The notes under the pieces are model-generated. The model saw only the letters and a program-made list of their open reading frames with translations, had not been told where the DNA came from and did not search any database. From JALZCH01 sp036387315 (lineage in GTDB: Bacteria > Acidobacteriota > Blastocatellia > Pyrinomonadales > Pyrinomonadaceae): 8,080 nucleotides of DNA. The DNA is taken from NCBI GenBank assembly GCA_036387315.1, contig DASVTY010000008.1:1-8080 (forward strand). Reading direction: 5' to 3'. The position numbers and the translations under genes are program-made. This document shows, in pieces, positions 5,993 through 8,080 of the stretch. Every line of letters starts with the position of its first letter. The first letter of the stretch is position 1.

Positions 5993-6082
5993 TTATTGGA
6001 CACGAGCGCGAAACAGCGGCGTTTCTTCGTAAGTTAGGTTGCCTGTGTTTCGCGTTACGTCACCGCCGCTACTCGTTAATAA
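5993..6082. repeat. imperfect inverted repeat, possible decayed attC
   Basis: TTATT (5993-5997), ACGAG (6002-6006) and GCGGCG (6016-6021) on the left pair in nested order with CGCCGC (6064-6069), CTCGT (6072-6076) and AATAA (6078-6082) on the right, with extra bases on the left side. An alternative pairing joins CGCGAAACA (6007-6015) with TGTTTCGCG (6046-6054). The right end CGTTAATAA resembles a degenerate GTTRRRY box, and AAGCGTTAGCC follows at about 6091-6101. It shares little sequence with the other sites apart from TTGGAC, so membership is uncertain. A terminator for the GNAT gene is another reading. Confidence 0.4.
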
Positions 6083-6155
6083 TTTTTGCGAAGCGTTAGC
6101 CTCGGTGCGGCAGACGCATTTTAATTGAATTTGAAAAACAAGGACGTTCAAAAGT

Positions 6156-7271
6156 ATGAAAAATTATTTATTTTTACTGGCAATCACTTTGTTTGCCGTT
6201 CCCATGTACGCACAAGTGCCGTATAACTCGGCGGTTCCGAACGGCTACACGAAAAAAGCCGTCATCTCCGAACAAGTCGGTTTGACGCAGGTCACAATTA
6301 CTTATCATCGTCCCGCAGTAAAGGGGCGCGAAGGGAAAATTTGGGGCGCAACCGTCCACAAAGGCTTCGTTGATCAGGGATTCGGAAACGGCAAACCTGC
6401 GCCCTGGCGTGCGGGCGCAAACGAAAATACCGTCATAGAATTTGATAACGATGTAAAAATCGAAGGTCAAATTCTGCCGAAAGGGAAATACGGGTTATTT
6501 ATCGCGTATGATCCGACGGAGAGCATTGTTATTTTTTCCAAAAGAACTGACGGCTGGGGTTCGTTTTTTTACGACGAAAAAGAAGATGCTCTTCGCGTCA
6601 AAGTTAAACCTCAGCCAATCGAAAAAAGCGTCGAGTTTCTGAAATACGAGTTTTCAGATTCAACGCCGAATTCAGCGGTGATCGCTCTTTCGTGGGAAAA
6701 ATTATCAATTCCTTTCAAGGTTGAAGTTGATTATTTGAAGCAGCAATTCGATGCTTTCGTCGCCGAATCGCAAAATCCGCGCAGCTTTACATCGCAGTCG
6801 TTAAACCTCGCCGCGAGCTGGACTTTGCAGAATAATTATCAACTGGAAAAAGGACTAGAATGGGCAACGAAGGCGACAGCTCCTAATTTTCCGGGCGATC
6901 CGACTTCATTTCCTGCGCTTTCGACCAAAGCGGGAATCCTCGATAAACTCGGCAGATCCGACGAGGCGGCGGCAGTTATCAAAAGCGCGTTGCCATTCGG
7001 CAACGTCGGACAACTTCAGCAATTAGGCAGACAACTTTTAGCTGCGAAAAACCCGAAAGCTGCATTGGAGATTTTTCAGTTTAATTACGATAAAAATCCA
7101 AATCAGTTTGCAGCGTTGGTCGGTATGGCGAGAGGATTATCCGCCAACGGCGAATACGCAAAAGCCCTTGAATTCGCCAACAAGGCTCTGCCGTTAGCGC
7201 CGAATGAAACCAACAAACAAGCGGTTCAGGCGATGATCGAAAAGCTGAAAGCAGGCAAGGACATCAATTAA
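6156..7271 (+). CDS. secreted DUF2911 protein with C-terminal TPR-like repeats
   Basis: This encodes 371 residues. Residues 1-19 are a signal peptide (LFLLAITLFAVPMYA, mature start Q20). DUF2911 covers about 30-180: VTITYHRPAVKGREGKIWG (46-64), PAPWRAGANENTVIEFDNDV (81-100), LPKGKYGLFI (107-116) and SKRTDGWGSFFYDEKEDALRV (128-148). The second half (about 215-365) is helical and TPR-like, with units around 257-283, 287-318 and 320-352, the last ending in EYAKALEFANKALPLAPN. DUF2911 has no established biochemical role that I know of; the TPR part suggests protein binding in the periplasm or outside the cell. AAGGA (6140-6144) lies 11 bases before the ATG. The first third is duplicated in inverted orientation at 1-349. 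Confidence 0.9.
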   Translation: MKNYLFLLAITLFAVPMYAQVPYNSAVPNGYTKKAVISEQVGLTQVTITYHRPAVKGREGKIWGATVHKGFVDQGFGNGKPAPWRAGANENTVIEFDNDVKIEGQILPKGKYGLFIAYDPTESIVIFSKRTDGWGSFFYDEKEDALRVKVKPQPIEKSVEFLKYEFSDSTPNSAVIALSWEKLSIPFKVEVDYLKQQFDAFVAESQNPRSFTSQSLNLAASWTLQNNYQLEKGLEWATKATAPNFPGDPTSFPALSTKAGILDKLGRSDEAAAVIKSALPFGNVGQLQQLGRQLLAAKNPKAALEIFQFNYDKNPNQFAALVGMARGLSANGEYAKALEFANKALPLAPNETNKQAVQAMIEKLKAGKDIN

Positions 7272-7425
7272 GTTCCTTTACACAATAATGTGAATCAAGA
7301 GTAGAAAATCGTCAGTGCCGGAAACAAAGACCTACAAGAACTGAGTTTCCTATTTCACCTGAACTTAACCTATAATCATTGCGTTTAATTGCCTGATTTC
7401 TACTCTTGATTCACATTGGAACTTA
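7269..7425. repeat. long inverted repeat between DUF2911 and hydrolase genes (MITE-like)
   Basis: The 24 bases at 7287-7310 are the reverse complement of the 23 at 7395-7417 except for one extra A. Outside them, TAAGTTCC (7269-7276) pairs with GGAACTTA (7418-7425), with ten extra bases (7277-7286) on the left only. The interior holds a smaller hairpin, GGAAAC (7320-7325) with GTTTCC (7345-7350). TA dinucleotides stand at both outer ends, which would fit a Tc1/mariner- or IS630-type miniature element; the left TA is part of the DUF2911 stop codon. A transcribed regulatory hairpin is the alternative. No transposase is present. Confidence 0.7.
7371..7376 (+). promoter_or_regulatory. candidate -10 box (TATAAT) for the hydrolase gene
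   Basis: A perfect TATAAT stands 51 bases before the hydrolase start codon, inside the inverted repeat. I see no good -35 at 16-18 bases upstream (TTTCCT at 7346-7351 is 19 away). If used, transcription would begin near 7383 and the leader would carry only the right arm of the repeat. Confidence 0.35.
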
Positions 7426-7427
7426 GA

Positions 7428-8080
7428 ATGATGAAAAAAATATTTGTCCTGATTTTGTTTGTTTTGTGTTCAGTCTCAGGCTTCGCGCAAGACGCGACCG
7501 TCACCAAAGTTGACGAGTTTATTCGCGCCGAGATGCAGAAACAAAAGATTCCGGGCGTCTCGCTCGCGGTCATCAAAGACGGGCAGATTGTTTACGCCAA
7601 AGGCTACGGATTTGCGAATGTCGAGCATCAAGTTCCGGTCAAACCCGAAACCGTTTTTCAATCGGGTTCAATCGGCAAACAGTTTACCGCTGCGGCTGTG
7701 ATGATGCTGGTCGAGGAAGGCAAAATAAATCTCGAAGATAAAATCGGCAAATATTTCGCAGACGCGCCGGAAACCTGGAAAAATATCACCATCCGTCATC
7801 TCTTAACGCACACTTCGGGAATGGGCGATTATCCGAGAGATTTTGATTTGCGCGCCGATTACACCGAGGACGAGCTTTACAAAAAAATCAAACTTGCGCC
7901 TCTCACGTTTCAGCCCGGTGAAAAATGGGCTTACAGCAATCTGGGATTCGTGACGCTCGGCATTTTAATCAACAAAGTTTCCGGCAAATTTTACGGAGAC
8001 TTTTTGCAGGAGCGAGTTTTCAAGCCTTTGGGTATGACGACCGCCCGCATTATCAACGAAGCCGACATCATCCCGAATCG
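7428..8080 (+). CDS. exported serine beta-lactamase-family hydrolase (PF00144/S12-like), partial
   Basis: The first 217 residues are in the window; the gene runs off the right edge. Residues 1-20 are a signal peptide (KKIFVLILFVLCSVSGFA, mature start Q21). The class C/S12 serine motif SIGK (81-84, in QSGSIGKQFT) supplies the nucleophile Ser81 and Lys84; YSN (169-171) is the second motif. LLTHTSG (125-131) and LEDKIGKYF (102-110) are family signatures. Such proteins include class C beta-lactamases, D-alanyl-D-alanine carboxypeptidases, D-aminopeptidases and esterases; the KTG-like third motif and any C-terminal domain are outside the window, so substrate cannot be set. Many family members outside AmpC do not confer resistance. 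ATG 7428 and ATG 7431 are adjacent; GGAA at 7418-7421 precedes them by 6 and 9 bases and does not decide between them. Confidence 0.9.
   Translation, partial: MMKKIFVLILFVLCSVSGFAQDATVTKVDEFIRAEMQKQKIPGVSLAVIKDGQIVYAKGYGFANVEHQVPVKPETVFQSGSIGKQFTAAAVMMLVEEGKINLEDKIGKYFADAPETWKNITIRHLLTHTSGMGDYPRDFDLRADYTEDELYKKIKLAPLTFQPGEKWAYSNLGFVTLGILINKVSGKFYGDFLQERVFKPLGMTTARIINEADIIPN

Noticed and set aside
1..8080. Integrase, transposase, tRNA or rRNA gene
   Set aside because: I found no tyrosine recombinase motif, DDE transposase, tRNA-like cloverleaf or rRNA segment on either strand, so the mobile interpretation rests on the recombination-site repeats alone.

Overview
The window reads as bacterial accessory chromosome. 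It holds six intact plus-strand genes, a seventh running off the right edge, and a minus-strand gene fragment running off the left edge. All but one of the plus-strand products begin with a clear or plausible Sec signal peptide, several ending in ...AQ. The protein families (DUF2911, DUF5694-like, DUF2268/GldB-like zincin, PDZ-zincin, family S12-type serine hydrolase), moderate GC and simple purine-rich ribosome sites fit Acidobacteriota, perhaps Blastocatellia. A Bacteroidota-like source cannot be excluded. The taxonomic call is inference; there is no rRNA or marker gene here.

Layout. 1-349 (minus): a 5'-truncated DUF2911 copy, about 88% identical in protein to the full gene at 6156-7271 and inverted relative to it. 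350-728: gene-free, with two hairpins, one a good bidirectional terminator. 729-1574: secreted DUF5694-like protein (TraB/Tiki-like motifs). 1641-1754: attC-like recombination site. 1826-2815: secreted aspartic protease with two DTGAS motifs. 2922-3896: secreted HExxH zinc peptidase. 3940-4001: short, degenerate attC-like site. 4029-5192: secreted zincin with a PDZ domain inside the catalytic fold. 5267-5341: the last ~25 codons of a second copy of the 2922 peptidase gene. 5371-5485: third attC-like site. 5519-5974: GNAT acetyltransferase. 5993-6082: inverted repeat that may be a fourth, decayed site. 6156-7271: DUF2911 plus TPR protein. 7269-7425: long inverted repeat (MITE-like or regulatory hairpin) carrying a TATAAT. 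7428 to the right edge: serine beta-lactamase-fold hydrolase.

Main interpretation. The intergenic repeats at 1641, 3940 and 5371 share a left end (AAC, then a CAATGGACG core). The first has the hallmarks of an integron attC site: a YCTAAC...GTTATGC pair of outer boxes, and inner arms pairing over 10 bp around one extrahelical base. The sites point the same way as the genes, and the next gene starts tens of bases after each. The window therefore looks like an attC array of mostly secreted-hydrolase cassettes with no integrase in view (a CALIN or the distal part of a chromosomal integron), with signs of cassette decay: the protease 3' remnant, degenerate sites and the truncated inverted DUF2911 copy. 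Nothing shows that the genes form one pathway. Their shared theme is export and hydrolysis: four separate hydrolase folds, three of them peptidase families, in about 6 kb.
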